Source: CAWIJJ01 sp963836405 (GTDB lineage Bacteria; Acidobacteriota; Terriglobia; Bryobacterales; Bryobacteraceae). From it: DNA of 64,000 bases. The stretch is taken from NCBI GenBank assembly GCA_963836405.1, contig CAWIJL010000002.1:248001-312000 (forward strand), given 5' to 3'. The position numbers were made by a program, and so were the translations under genes. The notes beneath the pieces are model-generated. The model was not told the DNA's origin. It ran no database searches and saw only the letters and a program-made list of their open reading frames with translations. Positions 54,666 to 63,775 of the stretch are shown here, one piece after another. Within the stretch, counting starts at the first letter, position 1. Each line of letters opens with the position of its first letter.

Positions 54666-55097
54666 TTATAGCGCGGCCTTGAACCTCACCAACCAGTCGG
54701 CGAGCCAAAAGATAGTGGCCGCGGCGGCGTAGGCGAGGGTGGCGCGGGGAAGGACCGGCTTCAGGCGGGGGAACAGGGGAAGCAGCAGGAGGGCGGTGGC
54801 GGCGGCGAGGAGTCCGAACAGGAAGACGGGGCCGGAGGGGGCGACGGACCAGGCGGCCTGGAGGTGGCCATGGAGGGTGAGGAGCATGGCGCGGGTGAGG
54901 CCGCAGGTGGGGCAGGGGAGGCCGAAGCGGGCGCGGAGGGAGCAGACCCAGGGAATGCGGTGGCCGAGGAACCACACGGCTTCCGGGTCGGCCTGAAAGA
55001 GAATGCGGGCGAGCAGGGCGTCGAGCCAGATTACGGCGCCGGCGATGGGTGCGGCGGGCGAAGCGCGCTCAATAGCCGGCAGGGTTATTGATGACAT
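54666..55097 (-). CDS. DUF2752 membrane protein
   Basis: A 143-residue membrane protein with the DUF2752 core LPCPTCGLTRAMLLTLHGHL between hydrophobic helices, followed by two more helices. Function unknown; often next to RDD or zinc-ribbon membrane genes. The ATG at 55097 lies inside the 3' end of the upstream RDD gene (29 bp overlap), indicating an operon. Confidence 0.82.
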   Translation of the reverse strand: MSSITLPAIERASPAAPIAGAVIWLDALLARILFQADPEAVWFLGHRIPWVCSLRARFGLPCPTCGLTRAMLLTLHGHLQAAWSVAPSGPVFLFGLLAAATALLLLPLFPRLKPVLPRATLAYAAAATIFWLADWLVRFKAAL

Positions 55098-55683
55098 AGG
55101 ACCCCACGGCCTTATCGTGCAGTGTCTGGCGCCGCTCGTCCCACAGAGGCCAGAGCAGGTCGAGCGCCGGGAGGAACGGAACCAGTCCCAGGCCGATCTG
55201 GACGAGCAGGCGGAGCGCGGCGGTACCTTGAGTGAGCAACTGGCCGTTGGCATCCACGGTTTTGATCTTCATGATGCCCTGGCCGATGGAGGCGCCGCGC
55301 TGGGCGATCAGGTAGACGCGGTTGTAGAGGCCGACCAGCAGAGTGGCGATGGGGAAGAGCAGCAGCACCATGCAGCACATACCGCCGGCGGCATTTTCGC
55401 CACCGAGCCGGGCGATGCCGGTAAGGATACCGCCGGCGATGAACCAGAGCACGAGCATGACGCCGCCGACCAGGACGCCGTCGATGAGGTAGCCGATGGC
55501 GCGGGTGCCCCAGGTTGCATAGTCCCAGACGACGGTGGTGGCAAGGTAGGGGCCGGCGCCGGGCTCCGGCTGCGGCTGGGGCGCCACGGGACGGTTAGCG
55601 CCGGGGCCTCCCGCGGGGTTGCCGCAAACGGGACAGAAGGCCGAGCCTTCGGGGATCGTCGACCCGCAATTCGAACAGAACAT
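55069..55683 (-). CDS. Zinc-ribbon/RDD-family membrane protein
   Basis: A 204-residue protein: zinc ribbon (CSNCGSTIPEGSAFCPVCG), Pro/Gln linker, then an RDD domain with three membrane segments (RAIGYLIDGVLVGGVMLVLW; R and D of the name are visible) and the conserved TLHDKAVGSYV end. RDD proteins are suggested to be small transporters. The DUF2752 gene overlaps its 3' end. Confidence 0.85.
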   Translation of the reverse strand: MFCSNCGSTIPEGSAFCPVCGNPAGGPGANRPVAPQPQPEPGAGPYLATTVVWDYATWGTRAIGYLIDGVLVGGVMLVLWFIAGGILTGIARLGGENAAGGMCCMVLLLFPIATLLVGLYNRVYLIAQRGASIGQGIMKIKTVDANGQLLTQGTAALRLLVQIGLGLVPFLPALDLLWPLWDERRQTLHDKAVGSYVINNPAGY

Positions 55684-55702
55684 AATCAAGGATACAGGAT
55701 AG

Positions 55703-55758
55703 CTTTCGGCTTTCGGCTATCAGCTTTCGGCTTTCGGCTTTCGGCTATCGGCGGTCGG
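55703..55758. repeat. Heptamer tandem repeat (CTTTCGG)
   Basis: Eight consecutive 7-bp units (CTTTCGG with CTATCAG, CTATCGG and CGGTCGG variants) lie just upstream of the RDD gene start. It is a simple-sequence array with phase-variation potential by expansion, but no promoter element could be tied to it. Confidence 0.85.
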
Positions 55759-55795
55759 CTGAGCGCGGCGAATTCCGAGGGACACAAGGGGGGAA

Positions 55796-55954
55796 TCATT
55801 TGCCGGGGGAGCCTAGGAAAAGGAGGGGGATTGTAGCGCCCAGGAGGCCGCCTGCGACGAGGGCCATGTTGCCGGCGCCGAGATAGGACACCAGCAGTCC
55901 GAGAAAAGATCCTAACCCGGCTCCGACGAGGACCAGCATGATCCGTTTAGCCAT
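55796..55954 (-). CDS. Small hydrophobic membrane protein
   Basis: A 52-residue open frame starting MAKRIMLVLVGAGLGSFLGL and ending LLFLGSPGK, with two predicted transmembrane segments rich in Gly. It is short but fully open, with a plausible membrane pattern (glycine-zipper-like GAGLGSFLG). It lies between the RDD gene and lpd, divergent from the latter. Family not recognised. Confidence 0.6.
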   Translation of the reverse strand: MAKRIMLVLVGAGLGSFLGLLVSYLGAGNMALVAGGLLGATIPLLFLGSPGK

Positions 55955-56001
55955 AAGTGTGGGGCTGGTTACAGCTTACCGCCGGCCCCTTCCCGTTTAC
56001 A

Positions 56002-57405
56002 ATGAGACAAGTGCCATACGACCTGATTGTGATCGGGAGTGGTCCCGGCGGCTACTCCGCTGCTATTCGCGCCGGCCAATACGGACTCAAGACAGCACTC
56101 ATCGAAAAACAGGCCAGGCTGGGCGGGACTTGCCTGCTGGTGGGATGCGTTCCGACGAAGGCCCTGCTGCACACGGCCGATGTGTGGGAGCGGTTCGTGC
56201 ACTCGGATAAAGAGGGCATTGCGTGCGAGAATCCGCGGCTCGATTTTCCGAAGGTCAAGGACCGCAAGGACGGCATCGTCACCAAGCATTCGAAGGGTGT
56301 GGAGATGCTGCTGAAGCGCGCGAAGGTGGAGCGCATCGCGGGCTACGCGACGCTCAAGGGCGGGGGAAAGGTGGAGGTGCGGAACAACGGCAACACGCAG
56401 ACGCTGGAGGCGAAGAACATCATTGTCGCCACCGGCTCGGAAGCGCGGATGCTGCCGGGGTTGGAGCCGGACGCGGAATTCATCCTCACGAATATCGAGA
56501 TCCTGAATTTGACGGCGGTGCCGAAGAGCCTGGCGATTATCGGGGCGGGCGCGGTCGGGGTGGAGTTCGCGTCGATTTTTAAACGGTTCGGCACGGATGT
56601 GACGGTGATCGAAATGCTGCCGCGCATTGTGCCGGTGGAAGACGAGGACATTTCCAAGGAACTGGAGCGGCTGTTCCGCAAGCAGAAGATTCGGGTGGAG
56701 ACGGGGGCGCGGGCCGAGGACGTGCAGAAGACCGGGAGCGGCGTAAAGCTGACGCTGACGACGCGCGAGGGCAAGCAGGAGGCGCTCGAGACCGAGAAAC
56801 TACTGGTGGCGGTGGGGCGCAAGCCGAACACGGAGAACATCGGGCTGGAGAATACGCGCGTGGAACTGGACCGCGGCTTCATCAAGGTGGACGCGAACCA
56901 GCAGACGGGGGAGCCGGGCGTTTACGCGATCGGGGACGTGGTGGCGGGAACCCCGCAACTGGCGCACGTGGCGACGCGGGAGGGGATGATCGCGGTGGCG
57001 CACATGGCGGGAAAGCCGGCGACGCCGATCAACAGGAATCGCATTCCGGGAGCGACTTATACGGACCCGGGGATCGGCAGCGTGGGACTGACGGAAGCAC
57101 AGGCGCGGGCGCAGGGTTACAAGGTGAGGGTAGGCCGGTTTCCGTTCGCGGGCGACAGCAAGGCGACGATTCTGGGCAAGCACGACGGCTTCGTCAAAAT
57201 TGTGTCCGAGGAACAGTACGGCGAGATTTTGGGCGTTCACATTATCGGCCCGGAGGCGTTCGAACTGATCGGCGAAGCGGTGACGGCGATGGAAGCGGAA
57301 GCCACGGTGGAAACCATGATGCAGACGATCCACGCGCATCCGACGTTGTACGAGGCGATGGGCGAAGCATTCAACGCCGTTTACGGTCTTTCGATCAATG
57401 CGTAA
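56002..57405 (+). CDS. lpdA: Dihydrolipoyl dehydrogenase (E3)
   Basis: A 467-residue flavoprotein that reoxidises dihydrolipoamide of 2-oxoacid dehydrogenase complexes with NAD. FAD-binding GSGPGGYSAAIRAG, redox-active cysteines in GGTCLLVGCVPTK (a variant of the usual CLNVGCIPSK), NAD-binding GAGAVGVEFASIF and the catalytic HAHPTLYEA near the C-terminus. The ATG at 56002 is preferred to the upstream GTG at 55957. Its stop overlaps lipB by 8 bp. Confidence 0.95.
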   Translation: MRQVPYDLIVIGSGPGGYSAAIRAGQYGLKTALIEKQARLGGTCLLVGCVPTKALLHTADVWERFVHSDKEGIACENPRLDFPKVKDRKDGIVTKHSKGVEMLLKRAKVERIAGYATLKGGGKVEVRNNGNTQTLEAKNIIVATGSEARMLPGLEPDAEFILTNIEILNLTAVPKSLAIIGAGAVGVEFASIFKRFGTDVTVIEMLPRIVPVEDEDISKELERLFRKQKIRVETGARAEDVQKTGSGVKLTLTTREGKQEALETEKLLVAVGRKPNTENIGLENTRVELDRGFIKVDANQQTGEPGVYAIGDVVAGTPQLAHVATREGMIAVAHMAGKPATPINRNRIPGATYTDPGIGSVGLTEAQARAQGYKVRVGRFPFAGDSKATILGKHDGFVKIVSEEQYGEILGVHIIGPEAFELIGEAVTAMEAEATVETMMQTIHAHPTLYEAMGEAFNAVYGLSINA

Positions 57406-58075
57406 GTGCCAGGTACGCGAACTCGGGCGAATCGGCTACGGGCAGGCTCTCGAATTGCAGCAGCGGCTGGTGGCGGAGCGCAAAGAGGGACGGGTGGAAG
57501 ACCACCTGCTGCTGCTGGAGCATCCGCACGTGATCACGCTGGGGCGCAACGGCCACATGGAAAACCTGCTGGCGCGGGAGGACGTGCTGGAGCGCGCGGG
57601 GATTTCGTTTTACCCGACGGACCGGGGGGGCGATGTGACGTACCACGGTCCGGGACAACTGGTGGGCTATCCGATTCTGGACCTGAGGGAATGGAAGCGC
57701 GATGTGGGGGCGTACGTGCGGGCGGTGGAGCAGGTGCTGATGGACACGCTGGGCGATTTCGGAATCGAGGCGGGCCGCATTCCCAAGCTGACGGGGGTGT
57801 GGGTGGACGGGCGGAAGATCGCGGCCATCGGCGTGCATTTAAGCCGGTGGGTGACGTCGCACGGGTTCGCGCTGAACGTGGCGACGGACCTGGACTATTT
57901 TCAGTACATCGTTCCGTGCGGCCTGACCAAACCGGTGACGTCCATGGAGCGGCTGGGCGTGCGCGCGACGCTCGAGGAAGTATCGCAAGTACTGGCCGGG
58001 CATTTCGGCCGCATATTCGATTGCGAGACGCGCTCGGACGCGTGCGTCCCGGCATCTCCGGAAAGAGAGAACTGA
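57398..58075 (+). CDS. lipB: Octanoyl-ACP:protein octanoyltransferase
   Basis: A 225-residue LipB that transfers octanoate from acyl carrier protein to the lipoyl-domain lysine, the first step of lipoate assembly. Motifs GGDVTYHGPGQLVGYPI, KIAAIGVHLSRWVTSHGFAL (with the catalytic Lys of the family region) and the acyl-thioester Cys in VPCGLTKPVTSM near residue 173. It is translationally coupled to lpdA and followed after 1 bp by the E2 gene whose product it modifies. Confidence 0.95.
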   Translation: MRKCQVRELGRIGYGQALELQQRLVAERKEGRVEDHLLLLEHPHVITLGRNGHMENLLAREDVLERAGISFYPTDRGGDVTYHGPGQLVGYPILDLREWKRDVGAYVRAVEQVLMDTLGDFGIEAGRIPKLTGVWVDGRKIAAIGVHLSRWVTSHGFALNVATDLDYFQYIVPCGLTKPVTSMERLGVRATLEEVSQVLAGHFGRIFDCETRSDACVPASPEREN

Positions 58076-58076
58076 C

Positions 58077-59399
58077 ATGACCGACGTAGTGATGCCCCAG
58101 ATGGGCGAGAGCATTGTGGAAGGGACGCTGACGAAGTGGCTGAAGAAAGCGGGCGAGCGGGTGGAGCGGGACGAGCCGCTGTTCGAAATTTCGACCGATA
58201 AAGTGGATACGGAAATTCCTTCTCCGGCCGCCGGCACGATTTCCGAGGTGCTGGTGGAAGAGGGGAACACGGTAGGGATCAACACGGTAGTGGCGCGGAT
58301 CGACGAAGGGGGCGGGGCCGCGGCTGCGCCCGCGAAGCCGGCGGAAGCGGCGGCGCCTCCTGCGGAAGCGGCCGAACCGGAGCCTGAGACGGTGCAGCCT
58401 ACGCCGGCGCCCGAACAGGTGGAGGACACGGCTCCAGCGGCCGCGGCCGAACCGTCGGGACCGCTATCGCCGCTGGTGCGGCGCATGGTGCGGGAAAACA
58501 ACATCGACCTGAACCGGCTGAAGGGCACCGGGGCGGGAGGGCGCATCACGAAGCAGGATGTGGAGGCCTACCTGGCGGAGCAGGGCTCGCGTCCGGCCGA
58601 GGCTCCGGCAGCGGCCCCGGCACCGCCACCGGCGGCCAGGCCCGCGGCACCGCCTGCGCCGGCCGCGGCCCCGCCGGCGATGGCGCCGGTGGCTCCGGCA
58701 GCGCAGGCCAAGACGCGCGTGGAGCCGATGAGCACGATGCGGATCAAGATCGCGGAGCACATGGTGATGTCGAAGCGGACCTCGCCGCACGTGACCACGG
58801 TGCACCGCGTGGACATGACGAAAGTGGCGCGGATGCGCGAGCGCCACAAGGCCGGATTCCAATCGAACTACGGCTTCTCGCTGACGTATCTGCCGTTCAT
58901 CACGCGCGCGTCGGTGATCGCGCTGCGCACGTTCCCGCTGCTGAACGCCTCGATCGACGGGAACAACATTCTGTATCACAACGAGATCAATATCGGGATC
59001 GCGGTGGCGCTCGAAAACGGGCTGATCGTGCCGGTGATCCGCGCGGCCGATGAAAAGAACGTACTGGGGTTGCAGCGCTCGATCGTGGACCTGGCGAACC
59101 GCGCGCGGTCGCGCCAGTTGAAGCCGGAGGAGGTGCAGGGCGGGACATTCTCCATCACCAATTTCGGCAGCTACGGCAGCCTGATGGGAACGCCGGTGAT
59201 CAACCAGCCGCAGGTGGCGATTCTGGGGGTGGGGACGGTGGACAAAACGCCGGTGGTGATTGACGACGCCATCGCGATCCGGTCGATCTGCCACATCTCG
59301 CTGAGCTTCGACCATCGCCTGGTGGACGGCGCGCTGGCGGACCAGTTCATGAGCAAGCTCAAGGAAGTGCTGCAGGACTGGTCGGAAGAAGTGCTGTAG
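58077..59399 (+). CDS. 2-oxoacid dehydrogenase E2 (dihydrolipoamide acyltransferase)
   Basis: A 440-residue E2 protein: one lipoyl domain (residues 1-80; lipoylated Lys in EISTDKVDTEIP), Ala/Pro linker, E3/E1-binding domain (LSPLVRRMVRENNIDLNRL), second linker and catalytic domain with LSFDHRLVDGALADQF (catalytic His and Asp). The order and TDKVDTEI motif fit 2-oxoglutarate or branched-chain complexes, which cannot be told apart here. It forms an operon with lpdA and lipB; the E1 genes are not in the window. Confidence 0.92.
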   Translation: MTDVVMPQMGESIVEGTLTKWLKKAGERVERDEPLFEISTDKVDTEIPSPAAGTISEVLVEEGNTVGINTVVARIDEGGGAAAAPAKPAEAAAPPAEAAEPEPETVQPTPAPEQVEDTAPAAAAEPSGPLSPLVRRMVRENNIDLNRLKGTGAGGRITKQDVEAYLAEQGSRPAEAPAAAPAPPPAARPAAPPAPAAAPPAMAPVAPAAQAKTRVEPMSTMRIKIAEHMVMSKRTSPHVTTVHRVDMTKVARMRERHKAGFQSNYGFSLTYLPFITRASVIALRTFPLLNASIDGNNILYHNEINIGIAVALENGLIVPVIRAADEKNVLGLQRSIVDLANRARSRQLKPEEVQGGTFSITNFGSYGSLMGTPVINQPQVAILGVGTVDKTPVVIDDAIAIRSICHISLSFDHRLVDGALADQFMSKLKEVLQDWSEEVL

Positions 59400-59409
59400 G
59401 GCGTTTTCG

Positions 59410-61317
59410 ATGCGCGTTGCGCTGCGGATCACGGTCGGGCTGATGGCGGTGTGCGGGTGGGGTGCGTGCGCGCGGGCGCATCCGCTCACGCCGCTTTCGG
59501 CGGCGGAGATTCGTACGGCGGCGCGCATATTTCGCACGTCGGGCCGGATGCCGCAGGCGTCGCGCTTCAGCATTCTGACGCTGGACGAGCCGCCGAAGGA
59601 AGAGGTGCTGCGCAACGTCGAGTCGCCGCGGCGGGCGTTCGCGGTGATCTACGACCGCGACGGGAACCGCACCTACGAAGGGGTGGCGGACCTGGGCAAG
59701 GAGACGGTGGTTTCGTGGCAGCAGATTCCGGGAGCGCAGCCGGGAGTGAACGAGCAGGACTCGGCGTTTGCGGACCGCATCGTGCGCGCCGATTCGCGGT
59801 GGTCGGCGGCGCTGCGGGCGCGCGGGGTGCGGGACCAGGAGGTGTACACGGTCGCGTGGCCGGCGGGCTATTTCGGACTACCGGGAGAAGACGGGCAGCG
59901 CATCGTGCGCATCACGCCGTATTTGGGCAGCGCGGGCGCGAATTATTACGCGCACCCGATTGAAGGCATCGCGGTGCACGTGAATTTGACCACGCGGCGG
60001 ATTTTGCAATTCACCGATATCGACCGGGATGCGCCGGTGGTGCGGACTTCGGCGGAGATGACGCCGCGGCTCAATCAGCCGCTGCGCACGCCGCCGGCGC
60101 CGCTCGAGATCGCGCAGCCGGACGGCGTCAGTTATCGCATTGTGGACGGGGAGGTGCGCTGGCAGAAGTGGCGCTTCCGCTACGCGCTGCATCCGCGCGA
60201 GGGGCTGGTGCTGTACACGGTGGGGTACGAAGACGGCGGACGGGTGCGGCCGGTGATGTATCGCGGGTCGCTGGCGGAGATGGTGGTGCCGTATGGAGAT
60301 CCCTCGGGCACATGGTTTTTCCGCAACACCTTCGACGTGGGCGAACTGGGGCTGGGGATGCTGGCGAGCTCGCTGGAACCGGGCGTCGATTGCCCGCAGA
60401 ACTGCAAGGTATTCGACGCGGTGGTGGCGGGAGATTCGGGCGAGCCGCGCACGATCGCCGGGGCGGTGGCGCTCTACGAGCAGGACACGCGGATTCTGTG
60501 GAAGCACGGCAACGAAACGCGGCGCGCGCGCGACCTGGTGCTCGAATATCTCACCGAGGCGGGCAATTACGAATACGGTTTCGAGTGGGTTTTCCATCAG
60601 GACGGCACGCTGGAAGTGAAGGTACTGCTCACCGGTATCATGAGCGTGAAAGCGGTGGCGGACGGGGTGCACGAGCATACGAGCCACATGGTGGCGAAGA
60701 ACATCGCCGCGGTGCATCATCAACATTTCTTTTCGTTTCGGCTGGACATGGACGTGGACGGGCAGCCCAATCGGGTGGTGGAGATGAACAGCGCGCCGGA
60801 GCCGCCGGGGCCCAGGAATCCGTACGGCGGGGCGTTCACGATGCAGGACACGGTGCTGGCGACGGAGAAGCAGGCGCAGCGGCGCATCAATCTGGAATCG
60901 AGCCGGCGGTGGATCGTGGAAAGCTCGGCGCAGAAGAACGGGCTGGGGCAGCCGACGGGATACGCGCTGCTGCCGGGCGAAAATGCGGTGCCGTTCGCGC
61001 AGCCGGATTCGTGGATTCGCAAACGGGCGGGATTTTTGAATGCGCACGTCTGGGCGACGCCTTACAGCGAGACGGAGCGTTACCCGGCGGGCGACTATCC
61101 GAATTTGAGCAAAGGCGGGGACGGGCTGACGCGGTGGACGGCGGCCAACCGGTCGGTCGACAACCGGGACGTGGTGCTCTGGTACACGCTGGGGATCACG
61201 CACAATCCGCGGCCGGAAGACTGGCCGGTGATGCCGGTGCACGAAGCGGGATTCAAGCTGGTGCCGTGGGGATTTTTCGCGAAGAATCCGGCGATGGACA
61301 TGCCGCCGGTAAAGTAG
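59410..61317 (+). CDS. Copper amine oxidase
   Basis: A 635-residue secreted oxidase (signal peptide to about residue 23) that deaminates primary amines to aldehydes with hydrogen peroxide release. The TPQ-cofactor tyrosine is Tyr387 in AGNYEYGFEW; copper ligands are two His in HHQHFFSF and one near the C-terminus in MPVHEAGFKL. N-terminal N2/N3 domains (GLPGEDGQRIVRITPYLG) are present. It follows the E2 gene by 10 bp on the same strand but is functionally unrelated. Confidence 0.93.
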   Translation: MRVALRITVGLMAVCGWGACARAHPLTPLSAAEIRTAARIFRTSGRMPQASRFSILTLDEPPKEEVLRNVESPRRAFAVIYDRDGNRTYEGVADLGKETVVSWQQIPGAQPGVNEQDSAFADRIVRADSRWSAALRARGVRDQEVYTVAWPAGYFGLPGEDGQRIVRITPYLGSAGANYYAHPIEGIAVHVNLTTRRILQFTDIDRDAPVVRTSAEMTPRLNQPLRTPPAPLEIAQPDGVSYRIVDGEVRWQKWRFRYALHPREGLVLYTVGYEDGGRVRPVMYRGSLAEMVVPYGDPSGTWFFRNTFDVGELGLGMLASSLEPGVDCPQNCKVFDAVVAGDSGEPRTIAGAVALYEQDTRILWKHGNETRRARDLVLEYLTEAGNYEYGFEWVFHQDGTLEVKVLLTGIMSVKAVADGVHEHTSHMVAKNIAAVHHQHFFSFRLDMDVDGQPNRVVEMNSAPEPPGPRNPYGGAFTMQDTVLATEKQAQRRINLESSRRWIVESSAQKNGLGQPTGYALLPGENAVPFAQPDSWIRKRAGFLNAHVWATPYSETERYPAGDYPNLSKGGDGLTRWTAANRSVDNRDVVLWYTLGITHNPRPEDWPVMPVHEAGFKLVPWGFFAKNPAMDMPPVK

Positions 61318-61359
61318 GGGGCGGGTAGGCAAATTGGCGAGATGGTAGGATCGGGGCAT

Positions 61360-61532
61360 ATGGAGCTGGCGATCCAGGTTCAAATCGAGGAATTGCCTGA
61401 AGGGGTTTTTCTTGCCACTTCCAGCGCGACTTTGCGCGGAGGTTGATTGAAGCGCGCCGCGAGCGCGACAGCCTTCCGAGCTTGCCGACCACCAGCGAGA
61501 GCCGCGATTACACGATTGTGGTTGCTGCCTGA
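61360..61532 (+). pseudogene. HicB/DUF1902-like antitoxin remnant
   Basis: It starts MELAIQVQIEELPEGVFLAT and stops at 61446; a second frame (from 61443) reads LIEARRERDSLPSLPTTSES, RDYTIVVAA to a TGA at 61530-61532. Together they look like the two ends of a HicB-type protein with the middle (about 20-25 residues) deleted. No HicA gene adjoins it. It is probably a decayed toxin-antitoxin component beside the intact pair downstream. Confidence 0.55.
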
Positions 61533-61631
61533 GATGGGCTTGAAGCTTTGCGTTCGCGGGGGTCTCGCGCGGGCAGGTTGAAGGGGTGCTTCGGCCAGCG
61601 GCTCATCCGCGGCATGATCTAAACTGATCTT

Positions 61632-61874
61632 ATGGCAGTGGCTGATGCATTTGGTCGGATAACCGTTGAACCTGGCAAATGCGGCGGGAAGCCGTGCATT
61701 CGGGGGATGCGGATCACCGTGCGCCAGGTGTTGGAACTGATGGCAGCTTATCCCGACCGTTCCAAACTGATTGCCGACTACCCGTATCTCGAACCCGAGG
61801 ATCTGAATGAGGCCCTGAGGTACGCAGCAGTAGCGGTTGATGACGAGAGTCTCGGAATTGACCGCGTGGCATGA
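61632..61874 (+). CDS. DUF433-family antitoxin
   Basis: An 80-residue DUF433 protein with VEPGKCGGKPCIRGMRITV and a helical tail (LIADYPYLEPEDLNEALRYA). It is a diverged relative of the antitoxin at 6070-6294. Its stop overlaps the toxin ATG by 4 bp, giving translational coupling. It is expected to block the PIN-like partner and repress the operon. Confidence 0.9.
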   Translation: MAVADAFGRITVEPGKCGGKPCIRGMRITVRQVLELMAAYPDRSKLIADYPYLEPEDLNEALRYAAVAVDDESLGIDRVA

Positions 61875-62239
61875 TCGCCCTGCTGCTGGACCAGGGACTC
61901 GCGCCCAGAGCGGCGGCGATTCTTCGCTCCATCGGCATCGATTCGATTCATGTATCCGAAATCGGACTGGAGATGGCGCAGGATCTGCAGATTTTGGAAA
62001 CGGCCCGGAATGAAAACCGGGTGTGCATCACCTTGGACCACGACTTTCATGCCCACCTTGCCGTCGCGGGAGACGGGCGCCCTTCGGTGGTGCTGCTTCG
62101 CGTCGAGGGACTGTGCGCGGAAGGGCAGGCGAACCTGATAGAGTCAGTTTGCCGGCAGTGCCACGATGCGCTCGCTCAAGGCGCTGCGATTTCTGCCGAT
62201 CGGCACAGCTTGCGGATCCGGCGTTTGCCGCTGCGGTGA
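61871..62239 (+). CDS. DUF5615 PIN-like toxin
   Basis: A 122-residue DUF5615 protein: LLLDQGLAPRAAAILRSIG, the HVSEIGLEMAQD region, and ITLDHDFHAHLA, whose acidic residues are expected at the metal site. The C-terminal tail after about residue 105 (SADRHSLRIRRLPLR) is typical of the family. It is the partner of the DUF433 protein; RNase activity is inferred. Confidence 0.88.
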   Translation: MIALLLDQGLAPRAAAILRSIGIDSIHVSEIGLEMAQDLQILETARNENRVCITLDHDFHAHLAVAGDGRPSVVLLRVEGLCAEGQANLIESVCRQCHDALAQGAAISADRHSLRIRRLPLR

Positions 62240-62253
62240 CCGTCAACACTCGG

Positions 62254-63663
62254 CTATTTCAGACTGACGGGCGGGAAGTACATGCCCAGTTCCTCGCGGC
62301 GCCACCAGGCGCGGGCGCCCCAGGTGGTGAAGCGATATTCGAAGAGGCGGGCGCGGATGTAGCGCGGCGGGGCCTGGGGGAAGGGGTTCCACGCGAGCAG
62401 GCGGAGCACGGCGGGTTCGCCTTGTAGCAGGCGCACCATGAAGTTTACGAACCAGCGGTTCTCCTGGTAGGTGCCGAGGGCGGCGAACCACATTTGCCAG
62501 TCGAGGCGGGGCTGGTGCGGCGCTACGACGGGCGGCGGACGGCGCACGTCCCCGGGCTTGTAGGGGAACTCGTACGCCGCCCAGTGCTCGCCATCGTTCG
62601 AACCTTCGACCACGATCTCGGGCCGCAGCGTGGTCATGTTGGCGAACAGGCCGTAGGTGTTGACGATGTTGAGGGGCGCGGTGAGGTGCAGGACCCCGGC
62701 GCCGCCCGGCGGCAGCGGTATGCCTAACTGCTCGAGCGAGCGAACTCCGGTGGCGACGGCGAGAAACGCGAGCAGGGCTGCGCTGACGGCGCGGTGGCTG
62801 CGGGAGTGCGGCGCGGGTTGGGGTTCGACGAAGAGCCACAGGGCGAGGAGGATCGCGAGCCAGTTGAAGTAGGCGTAATTGCCGGTCAGCAGGATGAGGA
62901 ACTGGAAGGCGATGGTGGCGAGGGCGGCGGGGCGCCGCACGAACGCCGGGCCAAGGAACAGGAGGGGAACCAGCAGTTCGAGCACGAACACGCCCGCGGT
63001 CTGCGCCTTCAGCATGCCGGCGGGCAACTGGTGCATGAACCAGGCGAGGGGCGTCGGAAGGGGCTGGGTTTGGTAGTGATAGCGGAGGGCGGTGAGGTCG
63101 CGCCAAACGGCGTCGTGGCTGCTCAGCTTTACAACGCCGCTGAAGAACATGAGGCGGAAGGCGAGCCAGCGGAACGGCAGGATGCGTGCGGCGGATGCAT
63201 CCGCGAAGAGCGCCAGAAATCCGGCTTCGGAGAGCAACTGGTCCCACTGAAAGCCGAGGAATTCCTGGCCGGCCACGCAGATCGAAATCCAGAGCACCAG
63301 GCAAAAGGCGAGGGCCAGACGCAGGCGCGCGCCGAGCACGGCAGCGGTGGCGCAGACGCATCCAAGCACCCAGACGAGGGCGAGCGCGCGGTCCGACGAG
63401 GCGATCCAGAAGACCGAAGGGGCGTTCCAGTACGCGGCGGGGCCGAGCGACTGGCGGAAGACGCGCAGGTAATCGGGGAGGGGAAGAATGCCGCGGGACC
63501 CGACCAGTCCGGCGGCCTGGACGCCGAACGACAGGAAGGCGCAGAAGTACACGGCGCCGAGTGCGCGGAGCAGTGTCCGAACAGTCACAAACCGCGCTAA
63601 TCCAGTGAGTTGGAGGCGGGCCGCCAGAGGTGTCCATGGGGCCTTTCCGGGCCATCCGCTCAC
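62254..63663 (-). CDS. Lipase-maturation-factor-family membrane protein
   Basis: A protein of about 469 residues with ten or more hydrophobic segments and the LMF1-type conserved parts QEFLGFQWDQLLSEAGFLAL, RLMFFSGVVKL, LRYHYQTQPLPTPLAWFMHQ, GNYAYFNWLAI, and the C-terminal DWQMWFAALG and WFVNFMVRLL. In vertebrates LMF1 aids lipase folding in the ER; bacterial relatives are uncharacterised inner-membrane proteins. The start is GTG 63663; an upstream ATG (63783) gives unrelated residues. Divergent from the gene at 63776. Confidence 0.82.
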   Translation of the reverse strand: MSGWPGKAPWTPLAARLQLTGLARFVTVRTLLRALGAVYFCAFLSFGVQAAGLVGSRGILPLPDYLRVFRQSLGPAAYWNAPSVFWIASSDRALALVWVLGCVCATAAVLGARLRLALAFCLVLWISICVAGQEFLGFQWDQLLSEAGFLALFADASAARILPFRWLAFRLMFFSGVVKLSSHDAVWRDLTALRYHYQTQPLPTPLAWFMHQLPAGMLKAQTAGVFVLELLVPLLFLGPAFVRRPAALATIAFQFLILLTGNYAYFNWLAILLALWLFVEPQPAPHSRSHRAVSAALLAFLAVATGVRSLEQLGIPLPPGGAGVLHLTAPLNIVNTYGLFANMTTLRPEIVVEGSNDGEHWAAYEFPYKPGDVRRPPPVVAPHQPRLDWQMWFAALGTYQENRWFVNFMVRLLQGEPAVLRLLAWNPFPQAPPRYIRARLFEYRFTTWGARAWWRREELGMYFPPVSLK

Positions 63664-63775
63664 CCCGTCAATTCCCCCATTCCATCGGGATAGTCGCCAT
63701 TCGCTGCATATCCATATCCTCCAATCGGTTAACCGGGGCAAGATACTCCCAAACTGGGAAAAGAGACTGTCTATT

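Noticed and set aside
55703..55758. Possible CRISPR array
   Set aside because: The units are 7 bp and contiguous, without spacers; no CRISPR array or cas gene was seen anywhere in the window.
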